A DNA stretch of 64,000 nucleotides from CAZBBB01 sp964490005 (lineage in GTDB: Bacteria > Planctomycetota > B15-G4): the NCBI GenBank assembly GCA_964490005.1, contig CAZBBB010000005.1, positions 1 through 64,000 on the forward strand, written 5' to 3'. Shown here one piece after another: positions 36,397-44,929 of this stretch. Below the pieces are notes generated by a model. That model was not told the origin of the DNA and ran no database searches. It saw nothing but the letters and a program-made list of their open reading frames with translations. The number at the start of each line of letters is the position of its first letter. The first letter of the stretch is position 1. Position numbers and translations under genes: made by a program.

Positions 36397-37529
36397 GCGT
36401 CACGTTCGACGAAGTTCGCGGCGAAGGCGGGGCCCCGCAGGCCGGTCTCGTCGAAGCCCTCAAGGCGCGTCTCGACCTGACGGTCAAGCGCATGCAGATT
36501 CCGCCCGAGCGCGTGCTCGATCTGGTGACCCAGCTCTCGATCATGTTCGACTCGGGCCTGAACCTCTCGGGCGCGCTCGAGGTGCTCGAGAAGCAGGCCG
36601 GCACGCCGCACATGACGGCCTTCGTCTCGGCCATCCGCAAGGACGTCGAGGACGGCCGCCCGCTGTCCAAGGCGATGGAGCGGCACTCGTGGGCCTTCTC
36701 GGCCGCCGCGCTCGCGCTCGTGCGTGCCGGCGAGATGACCGGCGACCTGGGCGGCATGCTCGCCAAGGTGGCTGACTTCATGGAGCGCGACATCGGCACG
36801 CGCAAGAAGGTCAAGGGCGCGCTGGCCTACCCGGCCTTCATGTTCGTGATGGCCGTGGCCGTCGTCGTGTTCCTGCTGGTGAACGTGTTCCCGAAGTTCG
36901 CCGTGCTGTTCGAGAACGCGCCCAACAAGCTGCCCGGGCCGACGCGCTTCTTCCTCTCGCTGTCGGACTTCATGACGGCCAACGGCATGTGGCTGCTGCC
37001 GGCCTCGGTGATCGGCGTCGCGGGCATCATCTTCGGCGTGCGCAGCCGGCGCGGGCGCGAGATCTTCGACCCGCTGTTCCTGCGCCTGCCGGCCTTCGGC
37101 CCGCTGATCAAGGCGGTCAGCGTCTCGCGCGCCTTTCACGTCCTGGGCGTGATGCTCAACGCCGGCCTGAACGTGCTCGAGGCCCTGCAGCTCGCGGCCG
37201 CGGTCTCGGGCAACCTCGAATACGTGCGCCTCTGGGAGCAGGCCAAGAAGGACGTCGAGGACGGCGGCGACATCTCGGCCTCGCTCATGGACAGCCCGCT
37301 CGTGCCGCCCACGGAGACCGCGCTCATCTCACTCGGCGAGCGCGCCGGAACCCTGCCCGCGGTGCTCGAGAAGATCACGCATCACCACGAGAAGAAGGTC
37401 GAGGTCGCCATCAAGGCCTTCGTCGGCGTCATCGAGCCGGCCATGACGATCATCATGGGCGCCGTCGTGGCCCTGATCGTGTCGAGCCTGATCATGCCGA
37501 TGTTCGCCCTGAGCTCCGTGATGCACTGA
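36393..37529 (+). CDS. gspF: GspF/PilC-like inner-membrane platform protein
   Basis: The 378-residue protein has two related cytoplasmic helical domains and three membrane segments (AFMFVMAVAVVVFLLVNVF near 150-168, WLLPASVIGVAGIIFGV near 205, and the C-terminal TIIMGAVVALIVSSLIMP). Conserved GspF features include LSIMFDSGLNLSGALEVLEKQ, the repeat FHVLGVMLNAGLNVLEALQLA, and LVRAGEMTGDLGGML with its counterpart LISLGERAGTLPAVL. It should be rotated or moved by the ATPase to add pseudopilins. The ATG overlaps the ATPase stop (ATGA). It is the last gene of the operon. Confidence 0.93.
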   Translation: MSVTFDEVRGEGGAPQAGLVEALKARLDLTVKRMQIPPERVLDLVTQLSIMFDSGLNLSGALEVLEKQAGTPHMTAFVSAIRKDVEDGRPLSKAMERHSWAFSAAALALVRAGEMTGDLGGMLAKVADFMERDIGTRKKVKGALAYPAFMFVMAVAVVVFLLVNVFPKFAVLFENAPNKLPGPTRFFLSLSDFMTANGMWLLPASVIGVAGIIFGVRSRRGREIFDPLFLRLPAFGPLIKAVSVSRAFHVLGVMLNAGLNVLEALQLAAAVSGNLEYVRLWEQAKKDVEDGGDISASLMDSPLVPPTETALISLGERAGTLPAVLEKITHHHEKKVEVAIKAFVGVIEPAMTIIMGAVVALIVSSLIMPMFALSSVMH

Positions 37530-37554
37530 GATCCGTCGCGGGGGCGCGCCCGGC

Positions 37555-37560
37555 TACAAT
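37555..37560 (+). promoter_or_regulatory. -10 element TACAAT, probable leaderless start
   Basis: TACAAT ends only 6 bases before the GTG at 37567, so transcription would begin at or next to the start codon. No clear -35 is seen. Confidence 0.45.
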
Positions 37561-37566
37561 CGGCGC

Positions 37567-38703
37567 GTGCCCTCCGACGTCGTCTCGTTGACCGAAGAAC
37601 TCATCGCGCTCGACACGGCGCCCGGACGCACCGTGGCGCCGCTGGCGGGCCGGTTGGGCGAGCGCCTCGCCGCCGCCGGGGCGGCGGTGCGGCTGCAGCC
37701 GGCGCGCGGGGCGGCGGGCGAGGTCAACCTGCTCGCGCGCTTCGGCGGCGCGGACGCCGCGGGGCTGGTGCTCGCGGGGCACATCGACACGGTGCCCTGG
37801 CAGGAGGGCGAGCGCGCCACGACGCGCGCCGAGCGTGACGGGCGCCGGTTGTACGGCCGCGGCGCCTGCGACATGAAGGGCGCGGTGGCGGCCTTCGTGC
37901 TGGCCGCCGAGCGGCGCCTCGGGAGCTTGCGCCGGCCGCTGCTGCTCGCGCTCACCTACGCCGAGGAGACCGGGTGCCACGGGGCGCTCGACCTCGTCGC
38001 GGACCCGGCCGTCGCGGGCGGACTGCGCGGCGCCGTCTGCATCGTCGGCGAACCGACCGACGGCCGGCCGATCACGGCCCACAAGGGCTATGCCGTGGCG
38101 CGCATCGCGCTGCGCGGCCAGCCGGCGCACTCCTCCGACCCGTGGTCGGGCTGCGATGCGTCCGTGGGGCTCGGCGTGCTGCTGCGCGAACTGCACGCGC
38201 TGCGCGAGGAGCTGCGTGCCGAGGGCGATCCGGCCTGTGGCCTCGAGCCGCCCTGCACGACGCTCAACACGGGCGTCGTGCGCGCGGGCACGGCGGAGAA
38301 CGTCGTCCCCGACCGCGCCGATCTGCTCCTCGAGTGGCGGCCCGTCCCGCGCGCCGACGCCGCGGCGCTGCGCGCTCGGGTGCAGGGCTGCATCGGGCGC
38401 GCCTGCGCCGCCGTCCCCGGACTGCGCGGCGAACTCGACTGGCCCGAACCGCTGCCCGCCTTCCATCAGCCGTCGGCGACGCCACTCGTGGACTTCCTCG
38501 TCGAGCGGACGGGCCGCGCGCCGGGCAGCGTGGCCTTCTACACCGAGGCCGAGCTGTACCGCTCCGGGCTCGCGCTCCCCACGGTGGTCTGCGGCCCGGG
38601 CTCGATCGCGCAGGCGCACCGCGTCGACGAGTCGATCCTCTTCGACGAGCTCGAGGCGGGCGTCGAGCTCTACGCCGACGCGATCACGGCCTTTTGCGGC
38701 TGA
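37567..38703 (+). CDS. M20-family metallopeptidase / acetylornithine deacetylase-like
   Basis: The 378-residue cytoplasmic enzyme belongs to the ArgE/DapE/LysK group of zinc deacylases. Metal and catalytic residues are visible in LAGHIDTVPW (near residue 70), GRGACDMKGAVAAF, YAEETGCHG (general base Glu) and VGEPTDG. The dimerisation-lid region follows (AVARIALRGQPAHSSDP). It most likely removes an acyl group from an amino acid in arginine or lysine synthesis, or trims dipeptides. No amino-acid biosynthesis gene adjoins it. It ends 20 bases before the convergent purQ. Confidence 0.8.
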   Translation: MPSDVVSLTEELIALDTAPGRTVAPLAGRLGERLAAAGAAVRLQPARGAAGEVNLLARFGGADAAGLVLAGHIDTVPWQEGERATTRAERDGRRLYGRGACDMKGAVAAFVLAAERRLGSLRRPLLLALTYAEETGCHGALDLVADPAVAGGLRGAVCIVGEPTDGRPITAHKGYAVARIALRGQPAHSSDPWSGCDASVGLGVLLRELHALREELRAEGDPACGLEPPCTTLNTGVVRAGTAENVVPDRADLLLEWRPVPRADAAALRARVQGCIGRACAAVPGLRGELDWPEPLPAFHQPSATPLVDFLVERTGRAPGSVAFYTEAELYRSGLALPTVVCGPGSIAQAHRVDESILFDELEAGVELYADAITAFCG

Positions 38704-38722
38704 GGGCCGCGGCGTGCGGCGC

Positions 38723-39523
38723 TCAGCGGTGCGCGCGCACCCAGTCGCAGGCGTTGGCGAAGATCGGCGCTCCGGGCCCGAGGTCGGGCAGGCCGCCGGG
38801 CCGCCGCGCGCGGCGCGTCCAGGCCGGATGGTGCCAACCGAACAGCGCGCGCTCGGGATGCGGCATGAGCCCGAGCACGCGCCCCGTGCGGTCGGTCAGC
38901 GCCGCGATCGCGTCGCGCGAGCCGTTCGGGTTCGCCGGATAGGCCTGCGTCGGCCGGCCCTCGGCGTCGGCGTAGCGCAGCACGATGCGATCCTCCGCCG
39001 CGAGGCGGCGGGCGAGCGCGTCGTCGCAGACGATCTTGCCTTCGCCGTGCGCCAGCGGCAGCTCGGGCGCAGGCATGTCGCCGATGAACACGCAGCGGCG
39101 CGAAGCCACGGCCAGCCGGACCCAGCGGTCTTCGTATTTGCGGCTGTCGTTGTCGGCGAGGCTGACTTCCTGGCGGCCGAGCACGTCGTCGAGCCCGGGG
39201 AGCAGCCCCAGGCGCACGAGCGCCTGGAACCCGTTGCAGATGCCGAGGATCAGGCCGCCCGCGTCGAGGAAGGCGCGCAGCGGCTGCGCCAGCCTCGTTC
39301 CCAGCTCGCAGGCGAGCACGGCTCCCGCGCCGACGTCGTCTCCGTAGGCGAAGCCGCCGGGCAGCGCGAACACGTGGTGGCGGTGCAGCGCATCGGGCCG
39401 CTCGAGCAGCGCGTTCACGTGCAGCGAGGTGGTGCGCGCCCCGAAGTGCTCGAAGGCGAAGGCGGTCTCGCGCTCGCAGTTGGTGCCGGCGGCGCGCAGC
39501 ACGAGCACGGACGGCGTGGTCAT
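38723..39523 (-). CDS. purQ: phosphoribosylformylglycinamidine synthase glutaminase subunit PurQ
   Basis: PurQ frees ammonia from glutamine for the fourth step of purine synthesis. The 266-residue class I amidotransferase has RAAGTNCERE near the start, ALPGGFAYGDDVGAG, the nucleophile Cys in GICNGFQALVRLG (near residue 96) and the His-Glu pair in GLMPHPERALFG. The start ATG overlaps the purL stop (ATGA), giving a purL-purQ operon. Length is near the family norm; a distinctive insert precedes the last 20 residues. Confidence 0.95.
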   Translation of the reverse strand: MTTPSVLVLRAAGTNCERETAFAFEHFGARTTSLHVNALLERPDALHRHHVFALPGGFAYGDDVGAGAVLACELGTRLAQPLRAFLDAGGLILGICNGFQALVRLGLLPGLDDVLGRQEVSLADNDSRKYEDRWVRLAVASRRCVFIGDMPAPELPLAHGEGKIVCDDALARRLAAEDRIVLRYADAEGRPTQAYPANPNGSRDAIAALTDRTGRVLGLMPHPERALFGWHHPAWTRRARRPGGLPDLGPGAPIFANACDWVRAHR

Positions 39524-42426
39524 CGGGCCCCGTGCTCCCCGTCGAAGTCGAGCGTACCGACCCAGGCGCGGCGCAACTCGTCCAGCGGAGCTGCCAGCAG
39601 CGTCTCGGCACCCAGCGAGAGGCGCAGGCGCGGATCGGCCCGCGTGCACCCCAGCTTCGCCCAGGGCACGCCGGCGGCGTCGAAGCGCGCCGCGAGCGCC
39701 GTTTCGCGCCCGCCCTCGACCTCGAGCAGGAAGCGCCCGGGCGTCTCCGCGAAGAGTCGGCGCCACGCGTCCGGCTGCCCGCGCACGGGCAGCGGCTGCA
39801 GGTCGAGGTCGAGTCCCACGCCGCCGGCGAAGGCCATCTCGGCCGCGGCGACGGCCAACCCGCCCTCGGAGAGGTCGTGGCAGGCCGCGACGTCGCCGGT
39901 GCGCAGCGCCGCGTGGAGCGCGCGCAGGACGAGCGGTCCGAGCCGCAGGTCGACGGGATCGACCCGCGCGCCGAGTTCGCCGAGCAGCCGCGCCAGGTGC
40001 GAGCCGCCGAGTCCCTCGCCGGTCGCGCCCACGATCCAGACCTCGTGGCCGGGCTGCTTGAGGTCCATCGTGACGCACTGCGCGACGTCGGGCACGATCG
40101 CCAGCGCCGAGATCAGCAGGGTCGGCGGGATCGAGAGGGTGCGTCCGCCCTCGCGGTACTCGTTGTTGAGGCTGTCCTTGCCGGAGATGAACGGCGCCTC
40201 GTAGGCCAGGGCGCCGTCGAAGCAGGCGCGGCACGCGAGCACCAGGTCGGCGAGGTTCTCGGGCCGCTCGCAGCTGCCCCAGCTGAAGTTGTCGAGGATG
40301 CTGGCTTCGGCCGGGTCGGCGCCGACGGCGACCACGTTGCGCAGGGCCTCGTCGATGGCGTGCAGCGCCATCTGGTAGGGGTCGACGTCGCCGATCCACG
40401 GATTGAGGCCGCAGCCGACGGCGAAGCCGCGCCGGCTCCCGAGGACGGGGGCCGCCACCGCGGCGTCCGACGGGCCGATCCCGAACGGGCCGAGCAGCGG
40501 CTTGACGACCGAGCCGGCCTGCACCTCGTGGTCGTACTGGCGGATGATCCACGCCTTGCTGGCGATGTTCGGCGCGGCGAGCAGGCGCACGAGCAGCGCG
40601 CCGGCCTCGTGCAGCGCCGGCAGACTCGGATCGCGGCTCGAGCGCACGCGGCGCTCGGCGCGGCGCGTGCGCCGCGGCAGGCCCTCGTGCAGGAACCGCA
40701 TCGACAGGTCCATGACCTGCCGTCCGCGGAACTCCGCCGTCAGCCGACCGCTCGCGTCGAAGGTGCCGATGACGGTCGCCTCGACGTCCTCGGCGGCGAA
40801 CACGCGCAGGATCTCCTCCTCGTGCTCGGGCGGGACGGCGAGGACCATGCGCTCCTGGGCTTCGCTGATCCAGATCTCGCGGTAGGTCAGGCCGTGGTAC
40901 TTGAGCGGCACGCGGTCGAGCACGACGTGCGCGCCGCATTCGGCGCCCATCTCGCCCACGGCCGACGAGAGGCCGCCGGCGCCGCAGTCGGTCACGCCGC
41001 GGTACAGGCCGCGGTCGCGCGCGATGAGCAGCGCGTCCATGACCTTCTTCTCCTCGATCGCGTTGCCGATCTGCACGGCGCCCGAACTGACGGTCTCGCT
41101 CTCCTCGTGCAGCTCCTGGCTCGAGAAGGTCGCGCCGTGGATGCCGTCGCGTCCGGTGCGGCCCCCGACGAGCAGGATCCGGTCGCCGGGGTCGACGCGC
41201 TTGGCGAGCCGGTCGGCCGGCAGCAGGCCGATGCTGCCGCAGTAGACCAGCGGGTTGCCCACGTAGCGCTCGTCGAACCAGACGGCGCCGTTCACGGTGG
41301 GGATGCCCATGCGGTTGCCGTAGTCGCGCACGCCGGCGACGACGCCGCGCAGCACGCGCGCCGGATGCAACGCGCCCTTGGGCAGCTTCCCGGACGGCAG
41401 GTCGGGCGGCCCGAAGCAGAACACGTCGGTCGAGGCCACCGGCCGGCTGCCGAGCCCCGTCCCCAGCGTGTCGCGCAGCACGCCGCCCAGCCCGGTGCCC
41501 GCGCCGCCGTAGGGCTCGATCGCGGAGGGATGGTTGTGCGTCTCGACCTTGAACGTGAGGTGGTGGTTGTCGTCGAACGCGACGACGCCCGCGTTGTCGA
41601 CGAACACCGAGCGGCAGTAGGGGCGCGCGAGCTTGCGCGTCGCGGCGGCGATCGTCGACTTGAGCAGGTTGTCGATGCGCTCGCCCTCGAACTCGACGAG
41701 GCCGGTGAGCGTCTTGTGCTTGCAGTGCTCCGACCAGGTCTGCGCGATGGTCTCCAGCTCGATGTCGGTCGGCTCGCGTCCTTCGGAGCGGAAATGGGCC
41801 TGCACCGCGGCCATCTCGTGCTCGTCGAGGGCCAGGCAGCCCTCGGACGAGATCCGCACGAGTTCGCGCGGCGGGACCTCGCGCAGCGGCACGTGCGTCA
41901 GGGAGAAGGGCGCGTCCGGCAGCGGCTCGACGGGCGGGATGCCGGCCGGCGCATCGAGGCGCGACTCCTCGATCGCCGCGTTGGAGAGCAGTTCGCTGCC
42001 CAGCCGCGCCAGCGCGGCCCGGTCGGTGCCGGCGGGGGCCACCCAGGCGTGCCAACTGCGCACGTCGCGCACCTGCAGACCGAGGCGGCCCGCGGCGCGG
42101 ACGATGCTCTGCGCGACGGGATCCATCACGCCGGGGCGACGCACGACCTCGAGACGCAGCGTCTCGGGCTCGCGCGGATCGTCGCCGGGCGCGAAGATGC
42201 GGACCGTGTTCATCACCGGGTCGGCCAGCAGCCGGTCGGCCAGGGTGCGCGCCGCATCGCGCCCGCCCACGATGCGCAGCGAGTAACCCCGCCGGCTCGC
42301 GAGCCCGTCGCCCACGTCGATGCCGAGTTCGGCGGCGGCGGCCCGCGTGCGCAGCGCGGCCACGTCCGAACGATCGGGACGGATGCCGATTTCGATGCAG
42401 ATGGCCGTCGCGGTCGGGTCGTTCAC
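39520..42426 (-). CDS. purL: phosphoribosylformylglycinamidine synthase, fused PurS-PurL
   Basis: The 968-residue protein catalyses ATP-dependent amination of FGAR. It is longer than the roughly 740 residues of small-type PurL. The first 170 residues hold two PurS-like alpha/beta units (AICIEIGIRPDRSDVAAL and later RLEVVRRPGVMDPVAQSI), so PurS appears fused to PurL. The core has TWSEHCKHKTL, FKVETHNHPSAIEPYGGA, GRDGIHGATFSS and DLSEGGLAVAAAE. The GTG at 42426 was chosen because it directly precedes the PurS-like strand; the frame upstream runs into the accA promoter and gene. It is divergent from accA. Confidence 0.92.
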   Translation of the reverse strand: MNDPTATAICIEIGIRPDRSDVAALRTRAAAAELGIDVGDGLASRRGYSLRIVGGRDAARTLADRLLADPVMNTVRIFAPGDDPREPETLRLEVVRRPGVMDPVAQSIVRAAGRLGLQVRDVRSWHAWVAPAGTDRAALARLGSELLSNAAIEESRLDAPAGIPPVEPLPDAPFSLTHVPLREVPPRELVRISSEGCLALDEHEMAAVQAHFRSEGREPTDIELETIAQTWSEHCKHKTLTGLVEFEGERIDNLLKSTIAAATRKLARPYCRSVFVDNAGVVAFDDNHHLTFKVETHNHPSAIEPYGGAGTGLGGVLRDTLGTGLGSRPVASTDVFCFGPPDLPSGKLPKGALHPARVLRGVVAGVRDYGNRMGIPTVNGAVWFDERYVGNPLVYCGSIGLLPADRLAKRVDPGDRILLVGGRTGRDGIHGATFSSQELHEESETVSSGAVQIGNAIEEKKVMDALLIARDRGLYRGVTDCGAGGLSSAVGEMGAECGAHVVLDRVPLKYHGLTYREIWISEAQERMVLAVPPEHEEEILRVFAAEDVEATVIGTFDASGRLTAEFRGRQVMDLSMRFLHEGLPRRTRRAERRVRSSRDPSLPALHEAGALLVRLLAAPNIASKAWIIRQYDHEVQAGSVVKPLLGPFGIGPSDAAVAAPVLGSRRGFAVGCGLNPWIGDVDPYQMALHAIDEALRNVVAVGADPAEASILDNFSWGSCERPENLADLVLACRACFDGALAYEAPFISGKDSLNNEYREGGRTLSIPPTLLISALAIVPDVAQCVTMDLKQPGHEVWIVGATGEGLGGSHLARLLGELGARVDPVDLRLGPLVLRALHAALRTGDVAACHDLSEGGLAVAAAEMAFAGGVGLDLDLQPLPVRGQPDAWRRLFAETPGRFLLEVEGGRETALAARFDAAGVPWAKLGCTRADPRLRLSLGAETLLAAPLDELRRAWVGTLDFDGEHGAR

Positions 42427-42511
42427 GAGGAAGCGCGTTCGGGGAAACGCGCATCCTATCGAAGCGTCGGGCGGGCCGACAGCGGGCGGCGCGTTCACGG
42501 GGCCCGCGGTG

Positions 42512-42517
42512 TACGAT
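42512..42517 (+). promoter_or_regulatory. -10 element TACGAT before accA
   Basis: TACGAT ends 9 bases before the accA ATG, consistent with a leaderless or near-leaderless transcript. No good -35 is evident. Confidence 0.4.
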
Positions 42518-42526
42518 CTTTCCCTC

Positions 42527-43507
42527 ATGGCCCGCGGCAAGGACGATCCGCTGAAGAACGCGCTCGGCTTCGAGCGCCCGGTCCGCGAACTCGACCTGAA
42601 GATCGCGGAGCTGGCGGGCAAGGACGGCACCAAGCCGGGTCACGCCGAGGAATTGGCCCGGCTCGTGGCCCGCCGCGACGAACTGCTCGCCGAACTGGCC
42701 GCCGGGCTGACGACCTGGCAGCGCATCCAGCTGAGCCGGCACGTGGAGCGGCCGGTCGCGGAGGACTACATCGACAGGCTGTGCACCGACGTCGTCGAGC
42801 TGCATGGCGATCGGCTCTTCGGTGACGACCAGGCCATCTTCTGCGGGTTGGCCACGTTCGCCGGGCGACGCATCCTGCTGGTCGCGCACCGCAAGGGGCG
42901 CACGACGCAGGAGCGCATCGCCTGCAACTGGGGCTGCGCCCACCCCGAGGGCTATCGCAAGGCCTTGCGCTGCATGAAGCTCGCCGAGCGGCTGCGGCTG
43001 CCGATCCTGACGCTCATCAACACCCCGGGCGCCTACCCGGGCATCGGCGCCGAGGAGCGCGGCCAGGCGAGCGCCATCGCGTGGAGCATCCTCGAGATGT
43101 TCACGCTCGAGGTGCCCGTGGTGAGCGTCGTCATCGGCGAGGGGGGCAGCGGGGGCGCGCTCGGCATCGGCGTCTGCGACCGGCTGCTCGTGCTGGAAAA
43201 CGCCTACTACTCGGTGATCTCCCCCGAGGGGTGCGCCTCGATCCTCTGGAAGGACGGGGCGCGGGCCGAAGAGGCCGCCGAGGCCCTGCGCCTGGGCAGC
43301 GACACGCTGCTCGAACTGGGGATCGCCGACGAGCGGATTTCCGAGCCGACGGGGGGCGCCCACCGCGACCCGCAGGCCATGGCGACCTCCCTCAAGGAAG
43401 CCGTGCTGCGGCAGCTCGAAGTCCTGTCGGCGCTGTCGCTCGAGGAGCTGCTGGCGGCCCGCACTGCGAAATATCGTTCCATCGGGCAGTTCGCCGGCGT
43501 CGCATGA
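42527..43507 (+). CDS. accA: acetyl-CoA carboxylase carboxyltransferase subunit alpha AccA
   Basis: AccA with AccD transfers carboxyl from biotin to acetyl-CoA, the first step of fatty acid synthesis. The 326-residue protein has the N-terminal coiled helix region, then GDRLFGDDQAI, HRKGRTTQERIACNWG, the oxyanion-loop region LINTPGAYPGIGAEERGQA and GEGGSGGALGIGVCD, ending with SPEGCASILWKD. All are standard. It stands apart from accD and accBC. The start has TACGAT just upstream. Confidence 0.96.
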   Translation: MARGKDDPLKNALGFERPVRELDLKIAELAGKDGTKPGHAEELARLVARRDELLAELAAGLTTWQRIQLSRHVERPVAEDYIDRLCTDVVELHGDRLFGDDQAIFCGLATFAGRRILLVAHRKGRTTQERIACNWGCAHPEGYRKALRCMKLAERLRLPILTLINTPGAYPGIGAEERGQASAIAWSILEMFTLEVPVVSVVIGEGGSGGALGIGVCDRLLVLENAYYSVISPEGCASILWKDGARAEEAAEALRLGSDTLLELGIADERISEPTGGAHRDPQAMATSLKEAVLRQLEVLSALSLEELLAARTAKYRSIGQFAGVA

Positions 43508-43637
43508 GCGCGCGGTCGTGCAGGCTGGGGCCGCCGCGTCGCGGCGCGGCGCGCGGGCAGCCATCAGTCCCGAATCCGGGGACGTATGCGACCGCGTGTC
43601 TCTCTCCACCCGGCCCCGACTCCGCCCGAGCCCGGTC

Positions 43638-44306
43638 ATGACGGAGTCGATCCGCGACGACCACGAGCTGATCCGCGCCTGCCTCGGCGGGAGCCAGGAG
43701 GCCTTCGCGAGCCTCGTGCACCGCCACGAGCAGCGCGCCTTCTGGGCCGCCTACAAGGTCGTCGGAGACAGCGAGGCGGCGCGCGACGTCGCCCAGGAGG
43801 CCTTCGTCCGCGTCTGGCGCGCGCTGCAGCGCTTCGACTTCTCGATGTCCTTCACGACCTGGCTGTATCGCATCACGGTCAACCTCGCGATCGATCACCT
43901 GCGGCGCAACAAGCGGCACCGCGGCGCGGACATCGACGTGATGCGCGAGACGCTCGCCGACGAGTCGGCCGTCGAGGAGCCGGGCGCGAAGCAGGAGCAC
44001 GGTCTGCTGGCGCGCCACGTCCGCGCGGCGCTCGAGTTGCTCGACGAGAAGTACCGCACGGTGATCGCGCTGCGCGACCTCGAGGGGCTCTCCAGCAAAC
44101 AGATCTCCGACATCACGGGTATCGCCCACGCGACCGTGAGGTGGCGCCTGCACGTGGCGCGCAAGCAGTTCCGCGATGCCTGGAATCGCCTCGACCGCCG
44201 CGCGCAACCGGGCGCCGCGGACGAGGCGTCGGGCGTGCCGGCGACCCCCGGACCGAGTCGGGCCGCTCAACCTGCCGAGACAACCCACGAGGACGACCTC
44301 ACGTGA
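43638..44306 (+). CDS. ECF-type RNA polymerase sigma factor
   Basis: The 222-residue protein has sigma region 2 (LIRACLGGSQEAFASLV through FTTWLYRITVNLAIDHLRR) and region 4 with a helix-turn-helix (LEGLSSKQISDITGIAHATVRWRL). It lacks regions 1 and 3, as expected for the ECF/RpoE group. The ATG at 43638 was chosen; the frame extends upstream but is Arg-rich and unlike the family. The Ala/Pro-rich tail of 40 residues is unusual. It overlaps the anti-sigma gene by 4 bases (GTGA), so the two form a regulator pair. Confidence 0.92.
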   Translation: MTESIRDDHELIRACLGGSQEAFASLVHRHEQRAFWAAYKVVGDSEAARDVAQEAFVRVWRALQRFDFSMSFTTWLYRITVNLAIDHLRRNKRHRGADIDVMRETLADESAVEEPGAKQEHGLLARHVRAALELLDEKYRTVIALRDLEGLSSKQISDITGIAHATVRWRLHVARKQFRDAWNRLDRRAQPGAADEASGVPATPGPSRAAQPAETTHEDDLT

Positions 44307-44929
44307 TCTCCCGCAAGCTCTCCTGCCGCGCCGTCCGTGATCTTCTCCCTCTGCACGCCGGCGGCGACCTGCCGGCTCCGCGCGGCCACGCCGTGGACGA
44401 GCACCTGAGCGGCTGCCTCGCCTGCTTTCGCGAGTACCGCGAGTTCCTCGACCTGCGAGGCCGCCTCGGCGTCCTGGCCGAGGAGCCGCTGCCGGCGGGC
44501 GCGCTCGACGGCTTCACCGAAGAGGTCATGGCCCGCATCGCGATCGGCGAGGCCGGCCCGGCGGCCGAACTGCCGGCGCGCCCGGGCCGGCTGCTCAGCC
44601 TGCCGCGCCTGGCCGCCGCCGCCGCGCTGCTCGTCGGTCTGTTCGCCGGCTGGCAGCAGTTCTCCGCGACGGACGCTCCGCCGACCGCCGCGCCCGGCAC
44701 GCTCGTTCGCCTCGACGGGCCCTTCACCGCGGTCGACCTCGTTTCGCCCGGGGCCACGCCGCCGCGGCCGTCCACGGCGCCGCAGGGGCTCTCGGGGATC
44801 GAGCGCGCGCTCATCGACTTCGGCGGGCTGCCCGCCGCGCGGCAGGTGCTGCGCGAAGGCGGGGGACAGGGCCTGCTGCCCGAACCCGGGCGGCGACTGC
44901 GCCCGCGCGACGCCTTCGACGGGCGCTAG
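44303..44929 (+). CDS. zinc-finger (ZAS/HC2) membrane anti-sigma factor
   Basis: The 208-residue protein has an N-terminal anti-sigma domain with a Cys at residue 8 and the HLSGCLAC motif (HxxxCxxC), which binds zinc and clamps the partner sigma factor. One membrane helix follows (LAAAAALLVGLFAGWQQ, residues about 112-128), then a Pro/Gly-rich extracytoplasmic tail of 80 residues. Release would come from proteolysis or a conformational signal. The start GTG overlaps the sigma stop. It is convergent with rlmN, whose end overlaps it by 4 bases. Confidence 0.88.
   Translation: MISRKLSCRAVRDLLPLHAGGDLPAPRGHAVDEHLSGCLACFREYREFLDLRGRLGVLAEEPLPAGALDGFTEEVMARIAIGEAGPAAELPARPGRLLSLPRLAAAAALLVGLFAGWQQFSATDAPPTAAPGTLVRLDGPFTAVDLVSPGATPPRPSTAPQGLSGIERALIDFGGLPAARQVLREGGGQGLLPEPGRRLRPRDAFDGR

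Noticed and set aside
38723..43639. Extended minus-strand frame running from the purQ region to 43639
   Set aside because: Only the 39523-38723 portion has protein-like composition; the rest is the shadow of purL and accA.
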